This document shows positions 11,059 through 22,175 of a stretch of 64,000 nucleotides of DNA, in pieces (position 1 is the stretch's first letter; each line of letters opens with the position of its first letter). Under the pieces are notes generated by a model. The model was not told the DNA's origin and did no database searches. It saw only the letters and a program-made list of their open reading frames with translations. A program made the position numbers and the translations under genes. The DNA is from Spongilla lacustris (taxonomy: Eukaryota; Porifera; Demospongiae; Spongillida; Spongillidae): positions 8,446,959-8,510,958 of the forward strand of contig OX442423.1 in the NCBI GenBank assembly GCA_949361645.1, written 5' to 3'.

Positions 11059-14000
11059 AATATCATTATTAATGAAGCATACATATAGGTATATATATAA
11101 TACAATACAGATAAACAAGCACATAACCTACCACCTAGACTAAATAATATATCAGTAGCCTGTGTCTGAGATGGCCCTTGAAAGAAGAGCCCTCACATTT
11201 GCCCTAACAAGGGTCATGCTCAACCTCTGATATAGGGCTGTGATAGCTGCAGACTTTGGGCAGTTCTGACGTGTGGCCAAGCGAGAGGCTAGCTGCGATA
11301 GTGCACACTTTGCTTCAGTGCCCCAACACCCATAGGTCTCCACAGCTATTGGGATGCATACCCAACCCAGTTCTGCACATTTGGAGTCATTGGCCTTATG
11401 CTTCCTCTCCTCTGCTGCAAAGGCTGCAGACCCTGCTGTCACACTCGCTTCAGGTAAATTACTTGAGGTTAGCGGTGATGTGACAGTAAAGTCAAATGCA
11501 GCAGGCTTTCCCATCATCCAGTTTGCTGCCAGGACATCAGCTGGTCGCGTGTGGCGCTCCTCAGATGTAAAGCCATACCCAACCTCCACCTGAGCACTTA
11601 TGCAGGCTCTCCTACATGACTCTGCAAATACATCCCGGAGCCTGTTGTGACGAATGACTACATCGCCCCCATACTTGCATGTCAAAGCATGATGGCCTAA
11701 AGGGTCCAAAGAATGGGCTGGACAGTGAGGACATGTGGCACCCTGAGAGCCTGAGATACTAACACCAAGCCACCATTGTATGGCTGCTTGGAACTCAGAA
11801 GGCTCCAACTGCAGATTGAGACCAGGAGAAGGAGCTGTGGAAAGCCATGCAGCAGCATGGGGAGATGAAACTGATAAAAGGCGAGCTCTGTCAGGCAATG
11901 ATGATTTTGAAAAAAGCTGTGCAAACAGGCTGTCTTCCAATTTGTTCGAAAGCACCTTTTGGCGGCATGGTGTCTCCCTGATAGCTTCCAATGTAACCGT
12001 CTCCTCATTAGAAACATGTTTATTAAACTTATCGATGGCATTCAACAGGTGCTGATTGGTCTCAGAGCACATGCCAGCCATGCTTAGAGATGCTATATAA
12101 CAGGCAGATGAATGTTCTGAAAGCCGACGAAGCCCTAAACCACCTCTGCTAAGGCTGAGTTGTGCCTGTTTCCAAGCACTGTTTGTGGTGTCTACAGCTG
12201 TGGCTAGAGCAAAGCAGTGACGAACATCATTATCGAAGTACTCCAGTCCTTCAGCAATGAGAGAAGGGGGTGTTGATCTTGCCAAGTGCACAAGCTTACA
12301 AAATCCGCCACACTGTCGTAACAGAAGCAGAGCAACTTGGGGGTCCACAGAACCAACCTCTTCCAGTTGGGAGAGTAACTTGGAGGCCGTAGCACACTTC
12401 TGGGATACAACTTTGGCACAAAAAATTGCATCCCCAATAGGAGCTCCCAGGATCTCCAAATGAGGTACACTAGATCTCTTCATTTCTGGTGGGAACATGC
12501 TGAGATCACTAAGACTGAAGAGTTTACATTTTGCTGCATTAATAAACAGACCCAATGGAGGGCCAAGCTCTTGGATGATGGTAAGTGCACGTGAAACTGC
12601 ATGCTTAGGACCAGCAACCACACCATCATCTTGGTACCATGCATGAAACAGCAAACTGGAGCAATTTTCATCTGATACAATAGCAGACACAATCTTATGT
12701 AGTACTAGGCAAAAGAACATTGGACTTAAAGGGTCTCCTTGCTGGACACCCACCTCTGAGCTTATAGTACCCAATGCATGCTGCAATACTGGGTGTTGGC
12801 CATAGCACCATGATGCCCATGGGAGCAACTCTGGGAATTGAATGCTGCACTCATCCAAGAGGGCCTGACGAGACACAAGATTGTATGCATTACGCATGTC
12901 TATTTTCAGCACTGTGAAGTTCTCATCTGTCCAGTGATCATCCATGCAAGACCTGAGACCATGGATAACCCTTTCTGCTCCTGCTGCACAAGCCACTCCA
13001 AACTGGTAGGGGGCAAAGAAGTCACTGGCTTTGGACTTTTCAACTGCACAAACACATTTTCCCACCAGGCGACGTAAAGCTTCACCTACTGCAATGGGGC
13101 GAATATCAAGTGGCAAATCCTCTTCACTTTTCACCAGCGCAGTGAGACTACCTCCAGCTAAATGTTTAGAGACAACCACTGGGACTTCACCAGAAGTTAG
13201 TAGGTTGATGATATCCCTAAGAGAAGAGCATATGGGAACCTGCAAATGTATCTCCGCTGCATCTATGAGATGTTGAATTCGAAGGCCTGAAGGTCCACAT
13301 GCAGTAGTCTTTGGGAAAGACCGCAGAATGGCCCCTACATTGAAATCCTTTGGAAGAATAGCTGTCCATGAACTACCAGCAGTGGGTGGAGTTGGAGGAG
13401 GGCCCTTGGGATGTTTAGACTGCAGGAGTTCCCAGGTGTCATTATTGTGAGGTGCTAGACCCGATGAAGTTAGGACTTGACAGGCCTTCCCATACAGTCC
13501 TTCTCTGGCTAGAGCAACTGAGGTGTGGATCCTTCTGTCAGTATCATTGTGCCTTGAATGAGAAGGTCTTGAAGTAGTCTGACCAATAGCACGCTGCCAA
13601 AGTGTTCCGTATTGACCTTTCAACCACAAACCACAGAGGTACTCAATGGAAATAGGCTTATGGTGACGTCCTCTATGTTTTGGGGTAAGAAGCAAACATT
13701 TAGGCAACATGAATAGCTTTAACCATGAGTCCTCAGTGTTCTCTAACAAAGCTGATCTTAGAGCAGCAGATAGGGCACATGCAAATGCAGGTCTAGCTTT
13801 GGTAGGCACACGTCTTAGAGTGTAACCAGGCAGTTGGCATATGTCTTCAAATGTAGGCAACACAGACGTCTCATCAATGCTGGCAGACATTGGCAAATTC
13901 ATACCTAACGTTTCCACCACTGCATGTGCAGTGCGTGCGCATTTAGTCCGATGGGATAGGCTGTGGGAATTAGCTACCAGCACCTGGCAGTCAGGGCAAA

Positions 14001-15006
14001 TAAACAGACCGTGTTCCTTCAGCCAGGTGTCAGGCACATTACCTGGAAGCAACCTCTGGGCATGTAATGTCATGTGGTGTCGCCACATTGTGGGAGCAAC
14101 TAGTTCAGGGCAACCCTCTACAGCGCATTGTTTCCTGTTCGAGGTGTAAGAAAGGGAAGGAGAGGGACAGAATGATGAGGAAAGCGTGGAGGTGGCTGTG
14201 TAAGAATCATGTGCCTGTGCAGAAGAAGGCAGGATATATCCTGGGGAGGGAAGCTCAGGTGGAGGTTGAATGGGGCCTTCCGATGTCGATTGGGAGCACG
14301 AATGGTTAGAAGATGGAGAGGACCCCTGTTCCGGTGATATACTAATAGGTGCAGGGGCTATTGTTAGCAGATGGGTTTGAGCATGCAAATGCTGGATAAA
14401 TACAGATGGCGGAAGGTCCGTGGATACTATTGGAGGATCAGACAGCGCTGGCACTGCCGAAGAGGAAGGTGTGAATGAAGTGCTAGGAGAGGGCTGGGGT
14501 GATGATGGTGTCCCATGCGAAACCGACGATCGGGATGGCTCAGGAGACGACGTATTAAAACATAAAGGTGGCTCGGAGGGCTGTAGCGAACTACCAACTA
14601 ACGAACCGCTATTATTGTTATTTGAAAACAAGGACTCACAGCTGCTGCCATTGGACTTGGATGAATGGCGGCTGTCATTCAAGCAGGACGTGCAACGGGT
14701 CCGCTTAATGGTAACAAGGACTAATTTGCAACCCACGCAAGCGGTGAAACCTGCTTCGTGAAGTAAGTCCGCCGAGATTCCAGGGTCGTTTTTCGAAAAG
14801 TGTCCCTGCAGGTGTTTTTTAAAAGCATCCTTCGTCCCTAAAGAAGAGGAACAACCAGGTAAGAGACATTCAAACCTACCTGCAGAAGCGCTCTGACGAT
14901 TGTGTTCCAGAGGCTGTGAATCCGATTGTGGGATAGAACTATGCGGGAGGCCTCTTGAAACGCGCTTACCACGCGCCATGCATGTAATTATTTTTCTTTT
15001 AAATCT
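11058..15006 (-). mobile_element. Apparently full-length RLE-type non-LTR retrotransposon
   Basis: The element is bounded by (ATT)n on both sides (11022-11057 and 15007-15026). It holds one long ORF, a 3' untranslated stretch of about 94 bp and, if the ATT tract marks its 5' edge, only about 27 bp before the ATG. It has no LTRs, no terminal inverted repeats and no poly-A tail, and its 3' end runs into AAT repeats. A single ORF with N-terminal zinc fingers and a C-terminal RLE matches the R2/R4/Dong type of organisation. Its 5' edge could instead be at the next ATT tract (15144), which would add 15027-15143. Confidence 0.8.
11152..14979 (-). CDS. Retrotransposon polyprotein: zinc fingers, RT and restriction-like endonuclease
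   Basis: 1275 residues without a stop. I chose the ATG at 14979 (MARGKRVSRG) because the longer open frame upstream runs through an ATT repeat. A C2H2 finger (C38, C43, H56, H60) is followed by a CxxC...CxxC cluster near residue 85. After a long Ser/Pro-rich linker come a second C2H2 (CAVEGC...HHMTLH) and a second CxxC cluster (CPDCQVLV). RT motifs follow in order: GPSGLRIQHL (about 560), motif A KIDMRNAYN (about 691), motif B GVQQGDPLSP (about 745) and motif C YQDD (about 782). The C-terminus has a CCHC knuckle (CPHC...HHALTC, about 1085), the RLE signature RPADVL...FDFTV (about 1145-1163) and the YGCWG motif. By family knowledge it would nick target DNA and reverse-transcribe its RNA there. 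All catalytic residues I can identify are present. Confidence 0.88.
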   Translation of the reverse strand: MARGKRVSRGLPHSSIPQSDSQPLEHNRQSASAGRFECLLPGCSSSLGTKDAFKKHLQGHFSKNDPGISADLLHEAGFTACVGCKLVLVTIKRTRCTSCLNDSRHSSKSNGSSCESLFSNNNNSGSLVGSSLQPSEPPLCFNTSSPEPSRSSVSHGTPSSPQPSPSTSFTPSSSAVPALSDPPIVSTDLPPSVFIQHLHAQTHLLTIAPAPISISPEQGSSPSSNHSCSQSTSEGPIQPPPELPSPGYILPSSAQAHDSYTATSTLSSSFCPSPSLSYTSNRKQCAVEGCPELVAPTMWRHHMTLHAQRLLPGNVPDTWLKEHGLFICPDCQVLVANSHSLSHRTKCARTAHAVVETLGMNLPMSASIDETSVLPTFEDICQLPGYTLRRVPTKARPAFACALSAALRSALLENTEDSWLKLFMLPKCLLLTPKHRGRHHKPISIEYLCGLWLKGQYGTLWQRAIGQTTSRPSHSRHNDTDRRIHTSVALAREGLYGKACQVLTSSGLAPHNNDTWELLQSKHPKGPPPTPPTAGSSWTAILPKDFNVGAILRSFPKTTACGPSGLRIQHLIDAAEIHLQVPICSSLRDIINLLTSGEVPVVVSKHLAGGSLTALVKSEEDLPLDIRPIAVGEALRRLVGKCVCAVEKSKASDFFAPYQFGVACAAGAERVIHGLRSCMDDHWTDENFTVLKIDMRNAYNLVSRQALLDECSIQFPELLPWASWCYGQHPVLQHALGTISSEVGVQQGDPLSPMFFCLVLHKIVSAIVSDENCSSLLFHAWYQDDGVVAGPKHAVSRALTIIQELGPPLGLFINAAKCKLFSLSDLSMFPPEMKRSSVPHLEILGAPIGDAIFCAKVVSQKCATASKLLSQLEEVGSVDPQVALLLLRQCGGFCKLVHLARSTPPSLIAEGLEYFDNDVRHCFALATAVDTTNSAWKQAQLSLSRGGLGLRRLSEHSSACYIASLSMAGMCSETNQHLLNAIDKFNKHVSNEETVTLEAIRETPCRQKVLSNKLEDSLFAQLFSKSSLPDRARLLSVSSPHAAAWLSTAPSPGLNLQLEPSEFQAAIQWWLGVSISGSQGATCPHCPAHSLDPLGHHALTCKYGGDVVIRHNRLRDVFAESCRRACISAQVEVGYGFTSEERHTRPADVLAANWMMGKPAAFDFTVTSPLTSSNLPEASVTAGSAAFAAEERKHKANDSKCAELGWVCIPIAVETYGCWGTEAKCALSQLASRLATRQNCPKSAAITALYQRLSMTLVRANVRALLSRAISDTGY

Positions 15007-15162
15007 AATTATTATTATTATTATTTTTACATACACTGTACAGAACACCAACAAAATCAAAGTCACAGAAGTAACCACCCCACACCCACACACCTCAACC
15101 CCCCTCCTCCGAATGCCGAAACCTTGCACGGGAGAGCAAGGCTCTATTATTATTATTATACC
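15007..15162. repeat. Two (ATT)n tracts enclosing a 115-bp unassigned piece
   Basis: ATT tracts at 15007-15026 and about 15144-15160. The sequence between them is CA/CCCC-rich on the plus strand, with a small hairpin-like CCTTGCACGG...GCAAGG near its right end. It may be 5' untranslated sequence of the long element or the leftover of another insertion. Confidence 0.5.
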
Positions 15163-15240
15163 CTAACCTCCTCAGATGTGCCCGTGCTCTAAACTTAATT
15201 GTGTTATGTAATGAAATTATTATTATTATTATTATTATTA
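15163..15240 (+). pseudogene. 3' tail of an RLE retrotransposon, then (ATT)n
   Basis: The run CTCAGATGTGCCCGTGCTC and the following TTAATTGTGTTATGTAATGAAATT nearly repeat the terminal coding and 3' untranslated sequence at 24335-24403. It ends in an ATT tract (15217-15240). Only about 55 bp survive. Confidence 0.6.
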
Positions 15241-15308
15241 AACATTAGCTTTACATGTTAAACACAAATTTCAATATTTAACTAGTAAACTATGTAACTA
15301 TGTATGAG

Positions 15309-17884
15309 TCAACTATCTAAGTAGAGATCTGAGACTTTAGCACGGGGACCTGCCCTTGCAAGAAATGCTCTGGCATTCGAGCGCACAAGGGAAAGGTTTA
15401 GTCTCGAATAAATGCTGTCCAGAGTGGTGGAAGTGGAGGAGTTAACCTGAACTGAAAGGCGGGAAGCAAGTTTCTTGAAGGTGTCAGAGGCAAGTTGGCC
15501 CCATGCCCCGAATGAATCGACAACAAGCGGTATGCAGCTCCAGCCTAGTTCTGCACAAATCCCAGAATTTGCTAGTATCTTTCGCTGTTCTGTGGCAAAA
15601 GCTGCAGTGCCTGCTGTGTGTCAAACTATGTCAGGTTTTAGCGGAGACGACACAGATAGGTCGAACGCAGCAGGTTTGCCATTGAAGCCCCAGTTGTTAA
15701 CTAGAATGTCTGCTGGTCTAGATTGTTTCTGGTCATGACCAAGACCACTGCCAGCTTCCAGCTTAGGGTTGTATAAGGCTTTCTTGAAGAGGTGATACAA
15801 GGTATCGCGAAGGTTGTTATGACGCGCAATGACATCACTACCTCTCTTGCATGTTAGAGCGTGGTGAGCCTCAAGGGCTTTGGTAGGGCAAAGGGCACAC
15901 ACAGAGCCGGGCTCACATAACTGAATACCAAGCCACCATTTGATGGCAAACTGACATTCGGATGGTGTTAAATGCAAGCCTAAGGCCGGTGATGGGGCGA
16001 CACGCAACCAAGAGCTAGCATGTGGGGATGAGACAGAAAGAAGTCAGGCTCGGTCAGCCAGGGAGCTGCTTTGCAAGAGGGATTGAAACTGTTTGTCTTC
16101 AAGATTCTGTGACAAAACATGTCGATTGGTGTGGATGGAGTCAAAGGTTGATGAAAGAGCTTCATTGGGAGAAACAAGGGCATTATAAATATTGATGGCC
16201 TCGAGGAGGTATGGTGAATTGATGTGGTCAGGGAAGGAGGCACTAATAGAGCTGATGTATGCAGCAGAGCAATGGAGGAAAACAGATCGAAGGCCCATAC
16301 CGCCATGGGATAAGCTCAGCGTGGCTTGCTTCCAGGCTGGGCAGTTAGGTGACAAGTCAATAGCAGTGCACTCCATGAAGCAGGCTCTGACACTATCATC
16401 AAATGTAGCGAGAGCGGATTGAATCAAATTTGGAGGTGTGGTACGTGCAATGTGCGTGACCTTGCAGAAGGCAGCACACTGGCGAAGGAGAGTTAGGGCA
16501 ATCTGGGGATCCTCTAGTTTCTGCAGTTGTTGGTGCAAGATATTAGAAGCCCTGATGGCTGATGATGCAAAGTCTTCACAAAAGCTTTTGTTTCCAATTG
16601 GTGACCCAAGAATGACAAAATTCGGAACATTTGAGCGTGTAGTGATAGCATCATGAAAGTCAGGTAGGGGTTTTTTGCAAAAAAGTTCACATTTGCTGAA
16701 GTTAGGAAATAGGCCAAAGGGGGGCCCCTGATTATTCAAGATAGATAGGGCCTGATCAATGCTAGTCTTGGACCCAGCCAGAGCACCATCGTACAAGTAC
16801 CATTTGTTGAAAGATAGGGACTCACAGGCATTTTCGATTTCAATGATGACAGGGTGAATAACGAGAGAAAATAGAAGGGAGCCAAGTGGATCACCTTGCT
16901 GCACACCTGAGGTAGATGACAGACTGCCCAGTGGATGCCAAAGATTGGTGGGATGGCTGTAGCACCATGACACCCATGGGAGGAGCTCAGGGAAATGGGA
17001 GTGGCATTGATCGAGTACAGCTTGTCTTGAGACATTGTTAAAGGCATTGCGGAGATCTACCTTTAGGACTACAAAGTCGTCATCTTCCCAATGACGGTCA
17101 ACACATGCTCGTAATGAGTGGACCATGGTCTCGGCTCCACCTGGGCAAGCTACTCCGAGTTGGTGTGGACTGAAGTAATCAGCAGCCTTGCATTTAACCA
17201 TGGCGCATAAACATCTGCTGGTTAATCGACGTAGCACCTCACCTATGGCAATAGGTCTAACGTCACAGTCAGGAGCCTTGGATTTATTGATGGCTATCAG
17301 GGAACCTCCAGCAAGGTGAGTTGCGATTTCTGCTGGGACCTTACCACTGGCCAACAGGTTCACTACACTTAAAGGCACCTTGGCAAGTGAGGTGGGCAGG
17401 GTGGCTTCCAGAGCATCTAGGATGTGTTGAATTCTTAAGCCAGAGGGGCCGCAAGCTGTATCTTTGCTGAAAGAGTGGATAATGGATAAAATGTTGAAGT
17501 CAGCAGGAAGGATGTTAGGTGAGCTCTGAGGAGAGTGATCCATGGGGATAGTAGGAGGAGGAGAGTGTGGATGTTTGGATTTCAGAGCCTCCCAGGTCTT
17601 GCTAGTGTTAGCGGCAATGCCATTAGAACACAACATCCGACAAGCCTTACCATAAAGACCCTCCTAAGCCAGAGAGATGGAGTGTGAAAGCTGCTTCGGC
17701 TTATAATCAGGTGTGGAAGAGCTCTTGAAACCTGATTTGGTCGCATGCCTCGATGCTCGATCCCATAGTTGAACTTCTTGACCTGCCTCCCAAAAATCAC
17801 ACAGCTTACTGATTGATGTATGCTTATGATGTCTACCTCCACGCTTACTAGAAGCTAGAACACATTTTGGCAGCATAAGGAATC

Positions 17885-17887
<3 letters not shown>
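15309..17887 (-). pseudogene. RLE retrotransposon copy with three in-frame stops, no frameshift
   Basis: One reading frame runs from 17887 to a terminal TGA at 15309-15311, interrupted only by TAG at 17664-17666, TGA at 16044-16046 and TGA at 15621-15623. The order is a segment matching MLPKC...RGGRHHK of the full-length copy, RT (GPSGLRIQHI, KVDLRNAFN, GVQQGDPLGS), CCHC knuckle (CALCPTKALEAHHALTC), RLE (RPADILVNNW, AAFDLSVSS) and the tail FGAWG. Motif C reads YLYD instead of YxDD, so the RT is also inactivated by a catalytic-Asp change. The N-terminal third is missing, cut at the (ATT)n tract from 17888. The TGA stops sit where related copies have Arg, consistent with CGA to TGA change. Confidence 0.85.
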
Positions 17888-17923
<36 letters not shown>

Positions 17924-17960
17924 TTATTTTATTTTTTTAAATAATAATAATAATATGAAA
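17888..17960. repeat. (ATT)n tract with AT-rich extension
   Basis: About 12 TTA units, then TTTTATTTTATTTTTTTAAATAATAATAAT. It joins the 5'-truncated end of the copy at 15309-17887 to the 3' end of the copy at 18032-19218. Confidence 0.85.
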
Positions 17961-18031
17961 ATTATAACAATAATTATAGACAGAATATGTAATAAACACA
18001 ACACTTAAATCACACTACAGTTAATAAAACT

Positions 18032-19218
18032 TTAAGATGGGAGCCACCTGGAGAGGATCGCTGTTGCATTCGCTCTCACCAAGTGCAGGTTGAGCCTACT
18101 GTACAGCTCAGACAGCTCAGCTGATTTTGTTTTGCCCGATGTTATGGCAAGACGGGAGGCAAGCATTTTAAATCAATCTATGGCTTCTTTTCCCCAAGCA
18201 CCATACGACTCTGCAACCAGAGGTATACAACACCACCCCAAGGCATTGCATTTGGGGTCATTTTCCATGTGCTTGCGCTCTTCAGTGGACAACGCAGCTG
18301 CCCCAGCTGACAATCCCGCTACTGATAAAACTTTAGGATTTAGCGGTGATGTCACTGAGATATCAAAGGCAGCTGGTTTACCAAGGGCCCAATTGGGTAG
18401 CAAAATGTCTGCGGGGCGTGAGTGGTCATGGTCTGAAGTAAGGTTGCTACCCATCTCCACCTTCACACTCAAGTGGGCTCTACGGCAAGTCTCCACCAAC
18501 ACATTGCGCAGATGGTTGTGCGTCTCTTCCTTTTTTGCATGTTGTGGCATGGTGACCAAGGGGATCTAATGTGCTGTTTGGGCATAGGGCACACTGGGAA
18601 CCATTAGAGGTGTCCAAACCAAGCCACCACTTGACAGCTACCTGGAATACTGAAGGCTCAAGATGAAGGTCGAGACCTTCAGAAGGGACTACAGACAGCC
18701 ATGAAGCAGCATGTGGGGATGAGACAGACAACAGACAAGCCTTATCAGCAACAGAAGAAGCAATCAGGATGCTATTGAACTGATGGATATCAATCTTGCT
18801 CGAAAGTTGCTTTTGATGGACTGGAGATGAAACTAAACCATCTGTCTGAATTGCATCAGAATGAAATACGGATGCATTAAATGTCTGTACTGCATGAGAG
18901 AGAGAGATGGGGATCTGATATGGAGCCATAGCCAGAGGAGCATAGAGATGCAATGAATGCTGCAGGTGAGTGGCGGGACAGAGACCTCATGCCCAACCCT
19001 CCTTTGCTTAGGCTTAGCTGGGCTTGCTGCCAGGCAACATCAGTTGTATCAACTGCAGTGCATGATGAGAAACATCTACGAACATCTTCATCAAAAAGCT
19101 CAAGAGAAGCCATAACAAGCGAAGGAGGAGTAGCACGGGCTAGATGTGCAAGCCGACAGAACCCGCCACACATACGCAAGAGTGTTAAAGCAACCTGAGG
19201 GTCCACTGCATCAACTTC
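18032..19218 (-). pseudogene. RLE retrotransposon, 3' third, frameshifted
   Basis: Minus strand starts at VDAVDPQVALTLLRMCGGFC and continues through LSVSSPHAASWLSVVPSEG, FQVAVKWWLG, the zinc-knuckle region CALCPNSTLDPLGHHATTC, RPADILLPNW, AAFDISVTSPLNP and ESYGAWG. Two frame changes (about 18880-18950 and 18480-18560) and a TGA at 18173-18175 break it. The 5' end is cut at an (ATT)n tract (19219-19239). Confidence 0.85.
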
Positions 19219-19239
19219 CATTATTATTATTATTATTAT
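19219..19239. repeat. (ATT)n shared by two head-to-head fragments
   Basis: Seven ATT units lie between the 5' end of the minus-strand copy (18032-19218) and the 5' end of the plus-strand family-2 copy (19240-21961). Confidence 0.85.
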
Positions 19240-21961
19240 TGATCGGCCCGAGATCAATTGAAATTACCACATCAGTTTACAGAAGACGTGAAAATGCGGC
19301 AGGCCTTTGGTGTTCCTCTAGCTCGGAATACAGGGATTGACGATGATGATACCTGGTGCAAAACATGGGAAAAAAATCGTGTCCACAAGATGTAGTTACT
19401 ACAACCTGCCCGGTGGTGCTGTGGGGAGAGAGTTCATTGACATACTCACGCAAGAAGTCTCAATGTTATGTAGGGCATGTGTCCGTTCTGAAAGATTCAT
19501 TGTATTTATAGGCATTATGCTTCAACTTGACAACATGGTAAAGAAAGGATGTGACATTAGGAGGCTATTGCGACGTCGCATTCTAGCATGGAAAACTGAG
19601 ATGTATGAAGATCTCCTTTTTTAATTTAACAGATGTTCTAAACAACAGCCAAAGTCATTTCATGCCACATCCAATGAACACCATATCCTTAAAGTATTCA
19701 CCCATCTAATGTTGAAAGGACAAGTTAGGGCAGCAGTCCGATGGCTTACCGAGAGAGCAGACAAAGGTGGTGTGCTGGACATATCCACCTATACCAACGA
19801 TGGCCCAAAGACCGTTCTGGATGTCCTTAAAGAAAAACACCCTGACCCTGCCCAATCATCAGCCGAGGCTTTCCTGTCATGCAGTGAGCTATCACCTCTG
19901 ATAGATGTTGATATCACAGGTTCCCATGTTGAGAAGGTAGCCCGACAGATTCAGGGCAGTGCTGGTCCTGGTGGATTCACAGCATCACTTCCTTCTACGT
20001 TATGGAGCACACAGTGCGAAATTACGTGATGCAATTGCAGAACTTGCCAGGCATTTAGCTAACAGCATTGTGGAATGGTCAGACATCAGGGCACTGATGT
20101 CCAGTCGTTTGATTGCACTAGACAAGTGTCCTGGTGTTCGACCTATTGCTATTGGAGAGATTCCCAGACGTATCTTATGCAAAGTCATTGCTATGGCAAC
20201 ATGTGATGACATTACAGATCTGTGTGGCGTAGACCAGTTATGCTCAGGCTTGAAAAGTGGTATTGAAGGTTCAGTACATGCTATGAGAGAGCTGTATGAG
20301 GAAAAACACTCAGATGGATGGGGGTTACTACTTGTGGATGCCAGGAATGCTTTTAATTCATTGAACAGAGCTGCTGCCCTTTGGAACTCTCGTATTCAAT
20401 GGCCTTGCTGTTCCAGATTCTTGTTAACACCTATCGTGGTTATCCATCACTTATTTTACAAGGATCAACCAAGTCTGAAGCTCTCTACAGCAAAGAAGGA
20501 GTTGGTCAAGGTGACCCTTTGTCCATGCTGATGTATGCTTCTGCACTGATGCCACTCATTAAATCACTCTCAAATCCTACTACATGGATTCAAAACTGGT
20601 ATGCAGATGACTCCTCCTGCACAGCCAAGCTCACAGATCTCTGTGCCTGGTTTGACAAGCTTTGTGATCTTGGTCCCAAGTATGGATATCATCCAGAGCC
20701 AGAGAAGTGTATCCTTATTGTGGATGCAGATCATGAAGCCGAAGCTAAGTCAATGTTTCAACAAGTGGGTGTTAAGGTTGTGAATGGCTGCCACTTCTTA
20801 GGAGGGTTCATTGGAGACCGTGAAAGCACAAAACAATTTCTTGACAACAAGATCACAGCATTTACTCCAATCTGGAACACTTTGTACCAATATTTCTGGC
20901 CTGCCATTTTTGAAGGTACAATCTCCGATCATGAAAAGCAGCTATTCTCAATTCCTGCACGATTAGATGGCATGGGAGTTCGCAATCCAATCGAAAGTGC
21001 CAAGATTGCCTATATCACATCCAGAGCAGGCACAAGAAACATTGTGGATGCCATCAAAGGAAAGATGGAGTTCTCTCTACCTGATCACAATGTTCAAATG
21101 TCTGATGCAATGGCAAACATGCGCACCACCCTCAAGCAGCAAGATGAGGTCACATTTCACTCAACATTGGCCAATTCAGAGCTAAATGCAAAAACAAGAC
21201 GGGCAATACAACGGGCAGTGGAGGGCAAGACATCATCATGGTTAACTGTTCTGCCTATTGCTCACCATCACTTTGACCTTTCTGCCACGGAATTCCACGA
21301 TGCCCTCACATTGCGATACAACCGACCACTGCTGAATATGCCAGCCAATTGTGATGGATGTGGAGCTGCAACTAGTTTGGAGCATGCCCTTGACTGCAAG
21401 AAGGGAGGTCTGGTAACCCAACGTCACAACGAAGTTTGAGATGTTATTGGCACTTAGCATCAGTTGTTTTCAAGAAAGTTGTTAAAGAACCAGTCGTGCA
21501 AGAGGCAAATGATGCTGAAGGTGTACCCTCCCTAATTGCCGACCTTAGTATCAGAGGAGTATGGCAGCCCCAGACCGTGGCGTTGTTTGATGTACGTGTC
21601 ACAGACACTGACACCCCGTCCTATTCACAGCGAGTTGTTTCTGCCATTCTCTCTTCAGCTGAGGAAGAAAAGAAAAAGTACTCTAAAGCAGCAGCTCTTC
21701 ACCGAGCATCATTCACACCCTTTGTTGTGTCAGTCGATGGAGTCCTGGGTCGAGAAGCAAGCTTTTTTTATCAAACATCTTGCTCAGAAACTTGCTCATA
21801 AGTGGGAAAAGTCAAACAGTGAGGTATTGGGATGGATGAGAGCACGACTGTCTTTTGCAATCCTCAGAGCAACAAACCTTTGTCTGAGGGGCTCCCGCAC
21901 CAAATGGAGGAGTGCATTTGGAATGGATGATGGAGCAGGGTTGCCTAATATCTCTGCCTGA
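19240..21961 (+). pseudogene. Second-family RLE retrotransposon, multiply frameshifted
   Basis: Plus-strand pieces in at least three frames. An upstream segment has NLPGGAVGREFIDILTQE. RT follows, with GVRPIAIGEIPRR, LLVDARNAFNSLNR, GVGQGDPLSM and an intact YADD (about 20600). The C-terminus has a CxxC...HxxxxC knuckle (CDGCG...EHALDC), an endonuclease-like ADLSIRGVW...ALFDVRVTD stretch and a tail RATNLCLRGSRTKWRS...DGAGLP. A stop at 19622 and at least four frame changes (about 19960, 20400, 21436 and 21540) show it is dead. The sequence is clearly distinct from the neighbouring ATT-associated family, so a separate RLE lineage is represented. Confidence 0.82.
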
Positions 21962-22017
21962 ACGTCATGCTTAAATAGTTTATGTCATTATCATTTTTAT
22001 TTAATGTGTTATTGTTT

Positions 22018-22175
22018 TTGCCCCATATATTATGCCCCATATTTTATGCCCCATATATTATGCCCCATATATTATGCCCCATATATTATGCCCCATATAT
22101 TATGCCCCATATATTATGCCCCATATATTATGCCCCATATATTATGCCCCATATATTATGCCCCATATATTATGT
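22018..22175 (+). repeat. 14-bp minisatellite (CCCCATATATTATG)n
   Basis: About 11 nearly identical head-to-tail units just downstream of the second-family retroelement. The 14-bp length makes a repeating open frame in all phases, which explains the apparent long ORFs here. Confidence 0.95.

Noticed and set aside
11256..14761. Numerous plus-strand ORFs of 70-113 codons
   Set aside because: Antisense shadows of the 1275-residue retrotransposon ORF.
11058..15006. LTR retrotransposon
   Set aside because: There are no long terminal repeats, integrase or protease; the RLE and zinc-knuckle architecture is non-LTR.
22018..22175. CRISPR-like array (also considered for 54391-54760)
   Set aside because: Units are contiguous with no unique spacers, and the genome is eukaryotic.
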